From Methylophilus methylotrophus DSM 46235 = ATCC 53528 (GTDB taxonomy: Bacteria; Pseudomonadota; Gammaproteobacteria; Burkholderiales; Methylophilaceae), in the NCBI RefSeq assembly GCF_000378225.1, contig NZ_KB905145.1:113070-177069 (forward strand): 64,000 bases of DNA, written 5' to 3'. The notes beneath the pieces were generated by a model. It was not told the origin of the DNA and searched no databases. It saw only the letters and a list, made by a program, of their open reading frames with translations. Each line of letters begins with the position of its first letter. The stretch's first letter is position 1. Position numbers and translations under genes: made by a program. Of the stretch, positions 20,367-31,349 are shown in pieces.

Positions 20367-21269
20367 TTGCACTGGCTGTTACTTAAAATTCAATCGACCG
20401 AACCACAGGCCGAAACGCTCAGTGATGCGCTTATGGAAAACGGTGCCTTGTCGGTTAGCATCGAAGATGCGCATGCGGACACCATGGCCGAGCAGGCCAT
20501 TTTCGGCGAGCCGGGTGATCCGCCGCCTGGTATCTGGCAGCAAAACGTAGTGACAGCCATGCTCAATGCCGACGCCGATGTGCAGGCCTTACTGGCAAAT
20601 GTACAAGCTGAATTGCAACTGGATGGATTGAAATACCAGGTTGAGCAGATTGAGGAGCAGGACTGGGTACGCGCGACGCAAGCCCAATTTGATCCTATTC
20701 GTGTCACCGATGATTTATGGATTGTGCCTTCGTGGCATGAGGCTCCCAATCCAGCAGCGATCAACATTGTGCTTGATCCTGGCCTGGCGTTTGGTACCGG
20801 TAGCCATCCGACCACGCATTTATGCCTGAGCTGGTTGGCACAACTGCCCAAACCATTGTTGGCACAGGCGAATGTGCTGGATTACGGCTGTGGCTCAGGT
20901 ATTTTGGCGATTGCAGCCAAAAAGCTGGGTGCGAAAACGGCTACAGGCGTGGATATTGATCCGCAAGCAGTGATTGCCAGCCGTGATAATGCGGTCAATA
21001 ACCAGGTAGATGCGATTTTTTACGATTCTGCAGATTACCTGCACGAGCCATTTGATATCGTGGTGGCCAATATTCTTTCCAGTGCCTTGATGGTGTTGGC
21101 CCCCGTGATTGCCAAATCTTGCAAAAATGGCGGCAAAGTTGCATTATCGGGCATATTGGATAGCCAGCAGGAGATGCTGCTGGCGCATTACTCACAGTGG
21201 TTTGAAATGGATGCCCCCATCCAGCAAGATGGATGGGTCTTGCTGACGGGAACCAGACAATGTCCTTGA
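20367..21269 (+). CDS. prmA: Ribosomal protein L11 methyltransferase
   Basis: This 300-residue enzyme starts at TTG 20367, two bases after accC. The N-terminal substrate-recognition domain precedes a SAM domain with VLDYGCGSGILAIAAKKLGA, LDPGLAFGTGSHPTTH and VVANILSSALM. PrmA trimethylates residues of L11. The position after accC is conserved in Betaproteobacteria. Confidence 0.95.
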   Translation: MHWLLLKIQSTEPQAETLSDALMENGALSVSIEDAHADTMAEQAIFGEPGDPPPGIWQQNVVTAMLNADADVQALLANVQAELQLDGLKYQVEQIEEQDWVRATQAQFDPIRVTDDLWIVPSWHEAPNPAAINIVLDPGLAFGTGSHPTTHLCLSWLAQLPKPLLAQANVLDYGCGSGILAIAAKKLGAKTATGVDIDPQAVIASRDNAVNNQVDAIFYDSADYLHEPFDIVVANILSSALMVLAPVIAKSCKNGGKVALSGILDSQQEMLLAHYSQWFEMDAPIQQDGWVLLTGTRQCP

Positions 21270-22135
21270 TTACGGCCTGCCCGGCCTGCCAAACACAATT
21301 CGAAGTCACCGACGAACAACTGCAGGCTTATGCAGGTAAGGTACGTTGTGGGGAATGCAACCATGTGTTTGATGCCCGTTCGCATCTAGTGGCCACTGGG
21401 GCATCCCCTCAGTCTGAATCTGACGTTGTAGCAACAGCCAGTGATGCCGAAGTCTATTTCAAGGTGAGTGCTGCAGCCGCACAGATTGATACCCTGGCTG
21501 AAACGACTGATATCTCTTTGAAACCTGACATAGCGCTGGAAGAACCTACACCTACCTGGAATGTGCGTGTGGATGAAGTGGAGCATGCAGAACCTGAAGT
21601 CCCTGCATTCTTGCGTAATGTTTCCCTGGCAGATGAACGGCCAGCGCCCGTTGAGAGCCCAGCCAGTCAATGGCTATTCGTCACGCTCTCCGGCATGTTG
21701 CTACTATTGTTATTGTTGCAATTCGTCTATTTCTCGCGCACCAGCCTGGCTGCCAATTATCCGCAAACCAAACCTTTTTTACAGGCATTCTGCCAGCAAC
21801 TCCATTGTGATGTGAGTTTGCCTCAAGATATCACCCAGTTAACCATAGATGACGCTGATATTCAGGAGCATAAAGAGCGCCAGGGCGTGTTGGCTTTTTC
21901 CAGCGTGCTCATGAATCATGGCTCAGTTCCTCAAGCTTACCCAAAGGTGGAGTTGACCTTGACCAATACCGCAGATGAGGCAGTGTTGCGCAAAATACTG
22001 AAACCAGCGGATTATCTGCCCGCGTCGGTTAACCACAGCTTAGGACTGGCTCCGCAGCAAGAGCAGTCAGTGAAAGTGTTACTGGGTGTAGACGAAAAAT
22101 TGGTGACGGGTTTCCGCGTGGCTATCGCCTACTAG
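21260..22135 (+). CDS. MJ0042-type zinc-ribbon, DUF3426 membrane protein
   Basis: The start is ATG 21260, overlapping the end of prmA by 10 bp, giving 291 residues. The N-terminus is a zinc ribbon (TACPACQTQFEVTDEQL and VRCGECNHVFDA, two CxxC knuckles). A linker, one transmembrane helix near residues 135-155 (LFVTLSGMLLLLLLLQF) and a periplasmic DUF3426 domain follow. Function is unknown. Its TAG stop lies inside the CTAG target duplication of the adjacent MITE-like element; the restored empty site would keep the same stop. Confidence 0.85.
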   Translation: MSLITACPACQTQFEVTDEQLQAYAGKVRCGECNHVFDARSHLVATGASPQSESDVVATASDAEVYFKVSAAAAQIDTLAETTDISLKPDIALEEPTPTWNVRVDEVEHAEPEVPAFLRNVSLADERPAPVESPASQWLFVTLSGMLLLLLLLQFVYFSRTSLAANYPQTKPFLQAFCQQLHCDVSLPQDITQLTIDDADIQEHKERQGVLAFSSVLMNHGSVPQAYPKVELTLTNTADEAVLRKILKPADYLPASVNHSLGLAPQQEQSVKVLLGVDEKLVTGFRVAIAY

Positions 22136-22411
22136 GGCCTGTTAACGCTATTTCAGTTGCGGCTGCTGGAGAGCATTTATTCGTTACGCAAGGCGGAAAG
22201 AGTCGCAGGAATAGATTTGGTGTAGCTGGCTACATAAGCGATAGACAACGTAGCGAAGCGAATCAATGAATCCAGCCCGCAGGGTTACCTCTGTCATCAG
22301 CGCTCTCCGCGTTGTTCGGCGCTTGTTGGGAATCACCAAACTGCGCTTCTCACGCCTTGATAGCACTGATGACAGAGGCAACATCGACAATTGAAATAGC
22401 GTTAACAGACC
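22136..22411. mobile_element. MITE-like element with 24-bp terminal inverted repeats and CTAG duplication
   Basis: Left end GGCCTGTTAACGCTATTTCA and the mirror right end TGAAATAGCGTTAACAGACC form inverted repeats (22136-22159 and 22388-22411) with only two mismatches. Direct CTAG copies flank the element (22132-22135, 22412-22415). There is no transposase frame in the 276 bp. A second internal dyad pairs CCTCTGTCATCAGCGCT (22288-22304) with AGCACTGATGACAGAGG (22362-22378). A 4-bp CTAG duplication fits the YTAR target of IS5-type elements, which suggests a non-autonomous derivative; the family assignment is inference. Confidence 0.75.
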
Positions 22412-22422
22412 CTAGATGTTTG

Positions 22423-23328
22423 TCACAGGCGTGCTATTTGCGCCTGCCCTTCACCAACTTCTGCCATGACTTTTTCGAGTACCTCAATCGCGGCCGTACG
22501 CACAAAGCTTTTGCGCCAGGCCAGTGCAATGCGACGACTGGGTGCAGGTTTGCTGAATGGGATCACGCGTATCAGCGGATTCTGGTAGCGTGCCGCTGTT
22601 GCCATGGCTGGTAATACTGTAATCCCCAAGTTTGAAGCGACCATATTACGGATGGTTTCCAAAGAATTGCCCTGTAATACCTCCCCTTTACGGCTTAGCT
22701 CCGGGCAGGCCTGTGTGACCTGGTTACTAAAGCAGTGGCCGGTATTGAGTAATAATACTTTTTCGCTACTTAACTCATCAGCATCAATCGTCTTGCGTTT
22801 CGCCCACGGGTGATTCACAGGCACCACTACATTAAAATCTTCATCGTAAAGCGGTATTGTTTCAATGCCTGGCACATCAAAAGGCAAGGCAATCACAGCG
22901 GCATCAATGACGCCATTTTTTAACTGTTGCTCCAGCGTGGCAGTAATATTTTCTTCCACTTCCAGTGGCATATGCGGTGCAGTTTTAATCAGTGGCGGAA
23001 TAATCTCTGGCAGCAAGTACGGGCCCACTGAGTGAATCATGCCCAGCTTAAATGGCCCATTTAACGGATCATTGCCCTGTTTGGCCATTTCCTTGATTTT
23101 TGCAGCCTGTTCCAGAACCACGTTTGCCTGCGCAATAATCTGCTCACCTATTTCGGTTGGAGTCACTTCGTTCCGGTTGCGTTCAAACAATGAAACGCCC
23201 AATTCTTCTTCCAGTTTTTTAATCCCCAAACTTAACGCAGGTTGCGTCACAAAGCATTTTTCTGCAGCACGGCGAAAGTTACGCTCTTGCGCCACGGCTA
23301 ACACAAACTTCAATTCAATCAGGGTCAT
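22423..23328 (-). CDS. oxyR: Hydrogen peroxide-sensing LysR regulator OxyR
   Basis: This 301-residue LysR-type protein has an N-terminal winged HTH and an effector domain. Cys199 and Cys208 (NTGHCFSNQVTQACPEL) have exactly the E. coli OxyR numbering and spacing, so peroxide sensing by disulfide formation is expected. It is divergent from katG, its probable target, across a spacer with an OxyR-like site. The start is ATG at 23328. Confidence 0.92.
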   Translation of the reverse strand: MTLIELKFVLAVAQERNFRRAAEKCFVTQPALSLGIKKLEEELGVSLFERNRNEVTPTEIGEQIIAQANVVLEQAAKIKEMAKQGNDPLNGPFKLGMIHSVGPYLLPEIIPPLIKTAPHMPLEVEENITATLEQQLKNGVIDAAVIALPFDVPGIETIPLYDEDFNVVVPVNHPWAKRKTIDADELSSEKVLLLNTGHCFSNQVTQACPELSRKGEVLQGNSLETIRNMVASNLGITVLPAMATAARYQNPLIRVIPFSKPAPSRRIALAWRKSFVRTAAIEVLEKVMAEVGEGQAQIARL

Positions 23329-23364
23329 GGTGATCTCTCAAGGTGTTTTCTACAGTCTAATGCG

Positions 23365-23401
23365 ATTAATTTTATTAATCAATAACATCAAAACATACAA
23401 T
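23365..23401. promoter_or_regulatory. Candidate OxyR binding site
   Basis: Four elements follow the OxyR tetramer spacing: ATTA-N7-TAAT (23365-23379), seven bases, then ATCA-N7-CAAT (23387-23401). The first half is part of the perfect dyad GATTAAT-TTT-ATTAATC. Spacing matches E. coli ATAG-N7-CTAT-N7-ATAG-N7-CTAT though the bases are more AT-rich. It lies between oxyR and katG, where autoregulation and katG activation would both be served. Confidence 0.6.
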
Positions 23402-23424
23402 TATGCAAATTCAACAGCGAGGCC

Positions 23425-23430
23425 TAGAAT
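23425..23430 (+). promoter_or_regulatory. Possible -10 element of the katG transcript
   Basis: TAGAAT lies about 24 bases downstream of the OxyR-like site. There is no recognisable -35, as expected for an activator-dependent promoter. The start point would be near 23437, ahead of the 23-codon ORF. Confidence 0.4.
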
Positions 23431-23474
23431 GCCATCCATGCACTCACCACACAGGAAGTCTTTTGGAGAAAATA

Positions 23475-23546
23475 TGTTCGCCTGGCTAACTCAAGAATCA
23501 TCCCTTGTACAAGAAATGTTGGCTGCTTATGCGGCAAGCGCATGAA
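23475..23546 (+). CDS. Possible 23-residue leader peptide upstream of katG
   Basis: An ATG preceded by TTTTGGAGAAAAT (GGAG at good spacing) opens a 23-codon frame, MFAWLTQESSLVQEMLAAYA and three more residues (ASA), ending TGA at 23546, about 100 bp before katG. The peptide looks amphipathic and helical. It would be on the same transcript if the promoter suggested at 23425 is used. No homologue is known to me. It may be a regulatory leader, a functional small protein or chance. Confidence 0.4.
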
Positions 23547-23586
23547 TCCAATTGTTTACACAGTGAATTATTATCGCAATATTTAA

Positions 23587-25836
<2,250 letters not shown>

Positions 25837-25852
25837 TTATTCTTGGCCGCAA

Positions 25853-25886
25853 ACAGGCGCCTTGTATCAACAGGGCGCCTGTTGTT
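25853..25886 (+). terminator. Terminator after katG
   Basis: ACAGGCGCC (25853-25861) pairs with GGCGCCTGT (25874-25882), a perfect 9-bp stem, followed by a short T-rich tail. Confidence 0.75.
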
Positions 25887-25939
25887 TTATGTAAATATTG
25901 AATCATCGCACTGTCGCATTGCTCTGCTAGAATACAGGC

Positions 25940-26743
25940 ATGGATATTTATTTGATGCTGAAGGCCGTGATCATGGGCCTGGTCGAAGGCGCGACCGAGT
26001 TTATTCCTGTAAGCAGTACTGGACATCTGATCATTACCGGGGAGTGGCTGGATTTTCTCTCTAAAGATAAACGCGATGTATTTGAAATCATCATCCAACT
26101 GGGCGCTATTCTTGCTGTCTGTGTCGAATATCGGCAACGCTTGTGGCATACCGTGCAGCGCATTCAAACCGATACCAATGCCCAGCATTTTGTCCGCAAC
26201 CTCATCATTGCATTTCTGCCTGCCGCCCTGATTGGCCTCGCCTTTCACCACCAAATTAAAGAATATTTGTTTTCCTCGTTCACTGTGGGCATTGCGCTGG
26301 TGGTCGGTGGCGTGTTGATTTTAGTCATTGAAAAATTCGTGCCCGCAGGTAAAACCACAGATGTCGACCAGATTACCGCCAAGCAGGCCTTGCAGATTGG
26401 TTTCGCGCAATCTCTTGCCTTGTTTCCTGGCATGTCCCGTTCCGGTGCCACCATCATGGGTGGCATGTGTTTTGGCCTGAGCCGGCAAACAGCGACCGAA
26501 TTTTCATTCTTTTTGGCCTTGCCTATCATGTTTGCCGCGACAGGCCTCGATTTGTATCAGGCACGTGATTTGTTATCTGCCGATGATGCATTGATCTTTT
26601 TGGTGGGCTTTGTGGTCTCATTCTTGTCGGCACTTGTCGTCATCCGCGCCTTGATCCGTTTTGTGGCCCAGCACTCATTTGCAGTCTTTGCCTGGTACCG
26701 CATAGTGTTCGGGATTCTGGTGTTAGTGTTTTTTGCACATTAA
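25940..26743 (+). CDS. uppP: Undecaprenyl-diphosphate phosphatase (UppP/BacA)
   Basis: This 267-residue polytopic membrane enzyme recycles undecaprenyl pyrophosphate to the monophosphate carrier for peptidoglycan synthesis. Both catalytic motifs are present: EGATEFIPVSSTGHL near the N-terminus and FPGMSRSGATIMGG. It confers basal bacitracin tolerance in relatives. Confidence 0.95.
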   Translation: MDIYLMLKAVIMGLVEGATEFIPVSSTGHLIITGEWLDFLSKDKRDVFEIIIQLGAILAVCVEYRQRLWHTVQRIQTDTNAQHFVRNLIIAFLPAALIGLAFHHQIKEYLFSSFTVGIALVVGGVLILVIEKFVPAGKTTDVDQITAKQALQIGFAQSLALFPGMSRSGATIMGGMCFGLSRQTATEFSFFLALPIMFAATGLDLYQARDLLSADDALIFLVGFVVSFLSALVVIRALIRFVAQHSFAVFAWYRIVFGILVLVFFAH

Positions 26744-26761
26744 CTAGCTTGGGTGTGAGTC

Positions 26762-29446
26762 ATGAATCGTACGCTGTTTAAAAAAATCGCGATTGGGGTT
26801 GCTGCGCTACTGGCAGTGTTGCTGTTGCTGGTCGTGTACCTGGCGGTGACCTTTAACCCAAATGATTACAAGCCAACCGTGATTCAGTTGGTCAAAGACA
26901 AAAAACAGCGCACGCTAGACATTAAGGGCGATATCAGACTGAGTTTCTGGCCCAAGATCGGGGCCGATTTAGGTGAAATCACTTTATCAGAGCATCAGTC
27001 TGACCAACAGTTCGCTGCCATTAAAAGTGCCAAGGTTGCATTGGCCGTGTTGCCCCTGCTGAAAAAGGAAATTGTCGTAGATACAGTGTACCTGGATGGT
27101 GCGCAGGTAAATGTCATTCAACATGCAGATGGCAGTTTTAACTTTGATGATTTGCTGAGTAAAGAAGAGGAAGAATCACAGCAGATCAATTTTGATGTGC
27201 AAGGTATCAAGGTCACTCATACCCAAGCCAGTTTTACCAATGAAAAAAGCGGGGCCAAATATACAGTAGACCAGTTTAACCTGACCACCGGCCAGGTGGC
27301 GCTCAAAAAACCGTTTGATATTGCGACCGATTTCCACCTGGTGGCAAATCAGCCCGCCGTCGATGCCAAAGCAGTGATCAAAGCCAATGTGATGGCTGAT
27401 CCTGAAGGCAAACATTTTGTAGTGAAAGACCTGGATGCGCACCTTAAAGGTGCCCTGCTGGATGGCCAGGATGTAATCGTGACCGCCACTGGCGCGGTAG
27501 ATGTCGATGCCGCGAAAACAGCTCTGGATGTTTCTGGGCTCAAGCTGGTAATGCAGGGTAACTTCAAAGGGGTTGAGCGTGAACTCAGTTTGCAAGCACC
27601 CGCCCTGGCTGTGAATCCGCAACTGATCAGCAGTGAAAAGGTTGTACTGGCGCTCAGGCAAAAAGATGCCAATGGTGATCTGGGCGTCGACGTGACACTG
27701 GCAGAATTAAAAGGCAATCAGCAAGCGGTAGAAAGCAAGGGTTTGACGGCAGATGTGAATGTGAATGCCGGTGCGCGCAAGGTAGAAGGGCATTTTGCTT
27801 CTCCCGTGAAGGCCAACCTGGCCGATATGATCTTTGAAGTGCCATCGCTCGCTGGCAAGTTTGACATTAAAGACCCAGCCTTGCCCAATGGTGCCATGCA
27901 GGGCCAGTTCAAGCTGGCGGCGCTTGCCAACGTGAAGCAGGAGCAAGTCAAAAGCACATTTGATTTAACCCTGGCCGAAACTAAGCTCAATGGCGATGTC
28001 AGCGTCGCCGGTTTCAGCACACCGCATATCGGTTTTAAAGTACATGCCGATACGCTGAATTTAAATGCCTTGCTTGGCAATACAGGCAGCAAAAAAGAAG
28101 CGGCTGCGGGCAGCAGTAATAAAGCTGGTGGAAAATCAGACAAGCCAGCAGATCTAAGCGCTTTAAAAACCTTATTCCTTGATGGCAGTATCAATATCGG
28201 CAAGATTTTGTATAGCCCATATACGCTGACCGGCCTTAATGTCGGCATCAAGGCCGATGGGCAGAAGCTCGCCTTGCAAGGTCTGGACGTCAAGCTTGAT
28301 GACAGCCATATCCGGGGCAATGTGGGCATCAGCCAGTTTAGCAAGCCGTTGTATACATTTGACCTGAATATCGACAAGTTGGACCTGAACCGTTACTTGC
28401 CCGCTGCCGAAGCGAAAGCCGCTGAAACCAAAACCGCTGAAAAAACTGCAAACAGCCCCGAGCAACCTATTGATTTATCCGCATTAAAAGCCTTGAATGC
28501 CCAAGGCAATATACGAATTGGCTGGCTGAAATATGGCAAAACCGAAGCCAAAAACCTCAATATTGGTTTAAAAGCACAAGACGGTCTGGCCAGCCTGGAC
28601 CCACTTAATCTGGATGTTTATCAGGGTACGATGCGCGGTTCGGTCAAGCTTGATGCTCGCGCTACCCCTGCGGTAGCCATTCAGCAAAACCTGCAAAACA
28701 TCGCGGTAGGGCCAATGTTAGTCGATACCATTAATAATGATATGTTGTCAGGTAACGGTAATTTGAACCTGAATGTGACGGCACAAGGCACTACGGTGAC
28801 TGCGCTAAAAAAGTCGCTGGGCGGCTCGGTTGATTTGCGTATGGCCGATGGCGCTGTAAAAGGCTTTGACTTGGCCGGAACGATACGCGATGCCAAAGGA
28901 AAACTGAACCTGCTCAAAGGGCAGTCTAATGCCAATGCTGACAACAGTAAGAAAACCGACTTTAGTGAGCTAACCGCGACCTTTAATATCAAGAATGGTG
29001 TCGCCCACAATGATGACCTTGCTATGAAGGCTCCGGTTTTTCGTTTGACCAAAGGTGAAAGCAAGGGCGATATCGATATTGGTAAAGAGCAGATTAACTA
29101 TGTAGCCAAGCCAACACTGGTCAATTCGCTCAAAGGCCAGGGTGGTAAGGATGCCGAACAACTTGGGAGCATAGGGGTGCCAGTTAAAATCACAGGCACT
29201 TTTGCTGCCCCCAAATTTGCTATCGATATGGCTGCGCTTGGACAGGCATTGGCCAAGTCTGCGGCACTGGATGCACTCACCGAGAAGCTTGGCGGTAGTA
29301 AGGCCGATACTTTAAAAGGATTGCTAAATGGTAAAACATCCAGCGAGAGCACCAATGGCGATGCCGCTAAATCCGAAAGCGGGACGGCAACGGAACCTGC
29401 TGACCAGCTCAAACAAAAGGCTTTGAAAAAGCTGTTGAATTTTTAG
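26762..29446 (+). CDS. AsmA family protein
   Basis: This 894-residue protein has one N-terminal transmembrane anchor (about residues 8-29, then LAVTFNPNDYKP) and a long periplasmic beta-rich body. It shows AsmA signatures: DIRLSFWPKIGADLGEITLSE, VYLDGAQVNVIQHADGSFNFDDLL, and the C-terminal AsmA_2-like region with IAVGPMLVDTINNDMLSGNG and NLNVTAQG. AsmA-like proteins affect outer-membrane lipid homeostasis, some as bridge-like lipid transporters. It lies 18 bp after uppP and 2 bp before mutY. Confidence 0.9.
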   Translation: MNRTLFKKIAIGVAALLAVLLLLVVYLAVTFNPNDYKPTVIQLVKDKKQRTLDIKGDIRLSFWPKIGADLGEITLSEHQSDQQFAAIKSAKVALAVLPLLKKEIVVDTVYLDGAQVNVIQHADGSFNFDDLLSKEEEESQQINFDVQGIKVTHTQASFTNEKSGAKYTVDQFNLTTGQVALKKPFDIATDFHLVANQPAVDAKAVIKANVMADPEGKHFVVKDLDAHLKGALLDGQDVIVTATGAVDVDAAKTALDVSGLKLVMQGNFKGVERELSLQAPALAVNPQLISSEKVVLALRQKDANGDLGVDVTLAELKGNQQAVESKGLTADVNVNAGARKVEGHFASPVKANLADMIFEVPSLAGKFDIKDPALPNGAMQGQFKLAALANVKQEQVKSTFDLTLAETKLNGDVSVAGFSTPHIGFKVHADTLNLNALLGNTGSKKEAAAGSSNKAGGKSDKPADLSALKTLFLDGSINIGKILYSPYTLTGLNVGIKADGQKLALQGLDVKLDDSHIRGNVGISQFSKPLYTFDLNIDKLDLNRYLPAAEAKAAETKTAEKTANSPEQPIDLSALKALNAQGNIRIGWLKYGKTEAKNLNIGLKAQDGLASLDPLNLDVYQGTMRGSVKLDARATPAVAIQQNLQNIAVGPMLVDTINNDMLSGNGNLNLNVTAQGTTVTALKKSLGGSVDLRMADGAVKGFDLAGTIRDAKGKLNLLKGQSNANADNSKKTDFSELTATFNIKNGVAHNDDLAMKAPVFRLTKGESKGDIDIGKEQINYVAKPTLVNSLKGQGGKDAEQLGSIGVPVKITGTFAAPKFAIDMAALGQALAKSAALDALTEKLGGSKADTLKGLLNGKTSSESTNGDAAKSESGTATEPADQLKQKALKKLLNF

Positions 29447-29448
29447 TT

Positions 29449-30492
29449 GTGAGTGCGTTTGCTGAAAAATTAATCGCCTGGCAACAGGCGCATGGCCGTC
29501 ATGATTTACCCTGGCAACAGACGCGAGATCCTTACGCGGTGTGGGTTTCTGAAATCATGTTGCAGCAAACCCAAGTGTCTGCCGTGATTGGCTACTATGA
29601 CCGTTTTATGCAGCGCTTCCCTACGATTGCCAGTCTCGCCGAGGCAGAGCAAGATGAAGTCATGCGGTACTGGAGTGGTTTGGGCTATTACTCACGTGCC
29701 CGTAATCTGCATCATGCCGCACAAACCATTATGCGAGAGCATAGCGGTACTTTTCCAACAGATTTCAATACCATTCAAACACTTAAAGGCATAGGCCGAT
29801 CCACAGCGGCTGCGATTAGCGTGTTTGCCTTTAATCAACGACAGACCATTCTTGATGGCAATGTTAAACGTGTGCTGGCCAGGTTGTATGCCATTGATGG
29901 ATGGCCTGGATTACCAGACGTTGAAAAGCGGCTTTGGCAACTTGCCGAAACTTTGTTACCTGAGCAAGGCTTACCCGCTTATGTGCAAGGCTTGATGGAT
30001 TTTGGCGCAACGCTGTGTACCCGGAGTAAGCCGCGCTGTACCGATTGCCCAATGCAAAGTCAGTGTCTCGCCTATCAGCAACATCAGGTTGCTCGACTGC
30101 CTGCTTCCAAACCGCGTAAAGCATTGCCAGAAAAGCAGGTCACCATGCTAATGATACTGGACGCGGGTGAAATTCTGCTTGAAAGACGGCCCAACCAAGG
30201 GATATGGGGAGGCTTGTGGAGTTTGCCAGAGTTATCGCCTGAGCAAATTGCTGTGCTGCATGTGCAACAAACATTGGGCATGGAGGTTGAAGCATTGGAA
30301 GTATTGCCAGTCTTATGGCACACCTTCACGCATTTTAAACTTGAAATTACACCGCAACCTTTGCAGCTAACCGGGCGGCGATCTTCACTCCCCCCTAATA
30401 TGCAGTGGCTTGCCCTCCCCGATGCTATTACAGCGGCTTTGCCAACTCCGGTACGTACCTTAATTAAAACACTCCAACACTCGAGTATTTAA
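29449..30492 (+). CDS. mutY: A/G-specific adenine DNA glycosylase
   Basis: This 347-residue enzyme removes adenine opposite 8-oxoguanine. It has an HhH-GPD fold (EIMLQQTQVSAVIGYYDRF, LKGIGRSTAAAISVFAF). The [4Fe-4S] ligands are in LCTRSKPRCTDCPMQSQC, with Cys-x6-Cys-x2-Cys-x5-Cys spacing. The C-terminal NUDIX-like domain recognises 8-oxoG. It starts at GTG 29449, two bases after the asmA-family gene. Confidence 0.95.
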   Translation: MSAFAEKLIAWQQAHGRHDLPWQQTRDPYAVWVSEIMLQQTQVSAVIGYYDRFMQRFPTIASLAEAEQDEVMRYWSGLGYYSRARNLHHAAQTIMREHSGTFPTDFNTIQTLKGIGRSTAAAISVFAFNQRQTILDGNVKRVLARLYAIDGWPGLPDVEKRLWQLAETLLPEQGLPAYVQGLMDFGATLCTRSKPRCTDCPMQSQCLAYQQHQVARLPASKPRKALPEKQVTMLMILDAGEILLERRPNQGIWGGLWSLPELSPEQIAVLHVQQTLGMEVEALEVLPVLWHTFTHFKLEITPQPLQLTGRRSSLPPNMQWLALPDAITAALPTPVRTLIKTLQHSSI

Positions 30493-30495
30493 ATT

Positions 30496-30978
30496 TTATA
30501 GATTGGCCAGCCGGAACACATGACTAGCCAGCTCAGCTTGATTGATTTTGAGGTGTTGCAATAAAGAATGTCCATTATCAGGTTTTACCAACGCTTTGGT
30601 ATAAATGATTGGCAACTCGAAAATGGCAATTTCACGCTCAACAATATTCAAGTTATGATGTGCCGATCCCTGAATCACATCCAGCAGCTTGTCATAAACA
30701 TTGTCACTTACCCGTGTATATGGGAACAAGATCCAGAAGTCAGTCCCTTCCCGGCCTACCAAATCCGAACGCCTGAAAGAGTTTTGTAAGTCATGTGTCA
30801 ATGACGACAATTGGCGCAACGCCTCAGGCGCACCATAAGTTTCACCAAGGCTGTTATCGTCACCATATGCAATTCTGACCAAAGCAACATGAAAGTCATC
30901 GGAGTGTCTGATCAGCACTTGGCAAATCCAGTCTAATGTATCAATAAAACGACTACATAACTGAATGTCAGAAATCAT
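30496..30978 (-). CDS. Stand-alone degenerate GGDEF-like protein
   Basis: This 160-residue protein is about the size of one GGDEF domain. The segment FRRSDLVGREGTDFWILFPY aligns by pattern with the R-x-x-D...R-x-GGDEF-x-x-L-x-P core of diguanylate cyclases, but the signature is EGTDF, one residue short and lacking the catalytic acidic pair. Arg69-x-x-Asp72 resembles a c-di-GMP inhibitory (I) site. A later DNGHSLLQHLK resembles the GGDEF-domain C-terminal helix. It is therefore probably catalytically dead and possibly a c-di-GMP effector. The assignment rests on motifs only. It is convergent with mutY. Confidence 0.6.
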   Translation of the reverse strand: MISDIQLCSRFIDTLDWICQVLIRHSDDFHVALVRIAYGDDNSLGETYGAPEALRQLSSLTHDLQNSFRRSDLVGREGTDFWILFPYTRVSDNVYDKLLDVIQGSAHHNLNIVEREIAIFELPIIYTKALVKPDNGHSLLQHLKINQAELASHVFRLANL

Positions 30979-31349
30979 GTTGAACCCCGGCTAATAGTTA
31001 AAGTAAAAAGGAAGCGGATGGTTAAGACTAGTGTAAAGCATTGCTATGCTAGCAGAAACTTTTAGGTAAATTTAATTTGAATAGCCTTGCAAAACCGTTC
31101 CTTTTCATCATCTCGTACGTTGTGTAAAGTGGCCATATTGTTGCAAATCCGCAACAAACCAAACTTGCACTAAGCAATTTGACGTATTCACTTGCGCGCT
31201 GAGTGCCGCATTTGCAAAAATTGCACTGACCTTCTTGGAAATGCTTGGAGCGGTTCCGAGGGAGTTCTGAAGGTTGAGCGTTTTGAGCGCTCATCCAAGC
31301 AAGCAATATCCTTACACAAGTTGTGAAAACAACATTTTTGGAGATTCGT
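30979..31349. other. 371-bp spacer upstream of the porin gene
   Basis: The spacer separates the GGDEF-like gene and the porin gene. It contains a perfect dyad TTGTTGC-AAATCC-GCAACAA (31138-31157), a candidate regulator site, and a strong RBS (TTTTTGGAG) before the porin ATG. I see no convincing paired -35/-10 and no RNA gene. Confidence 0.5.
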
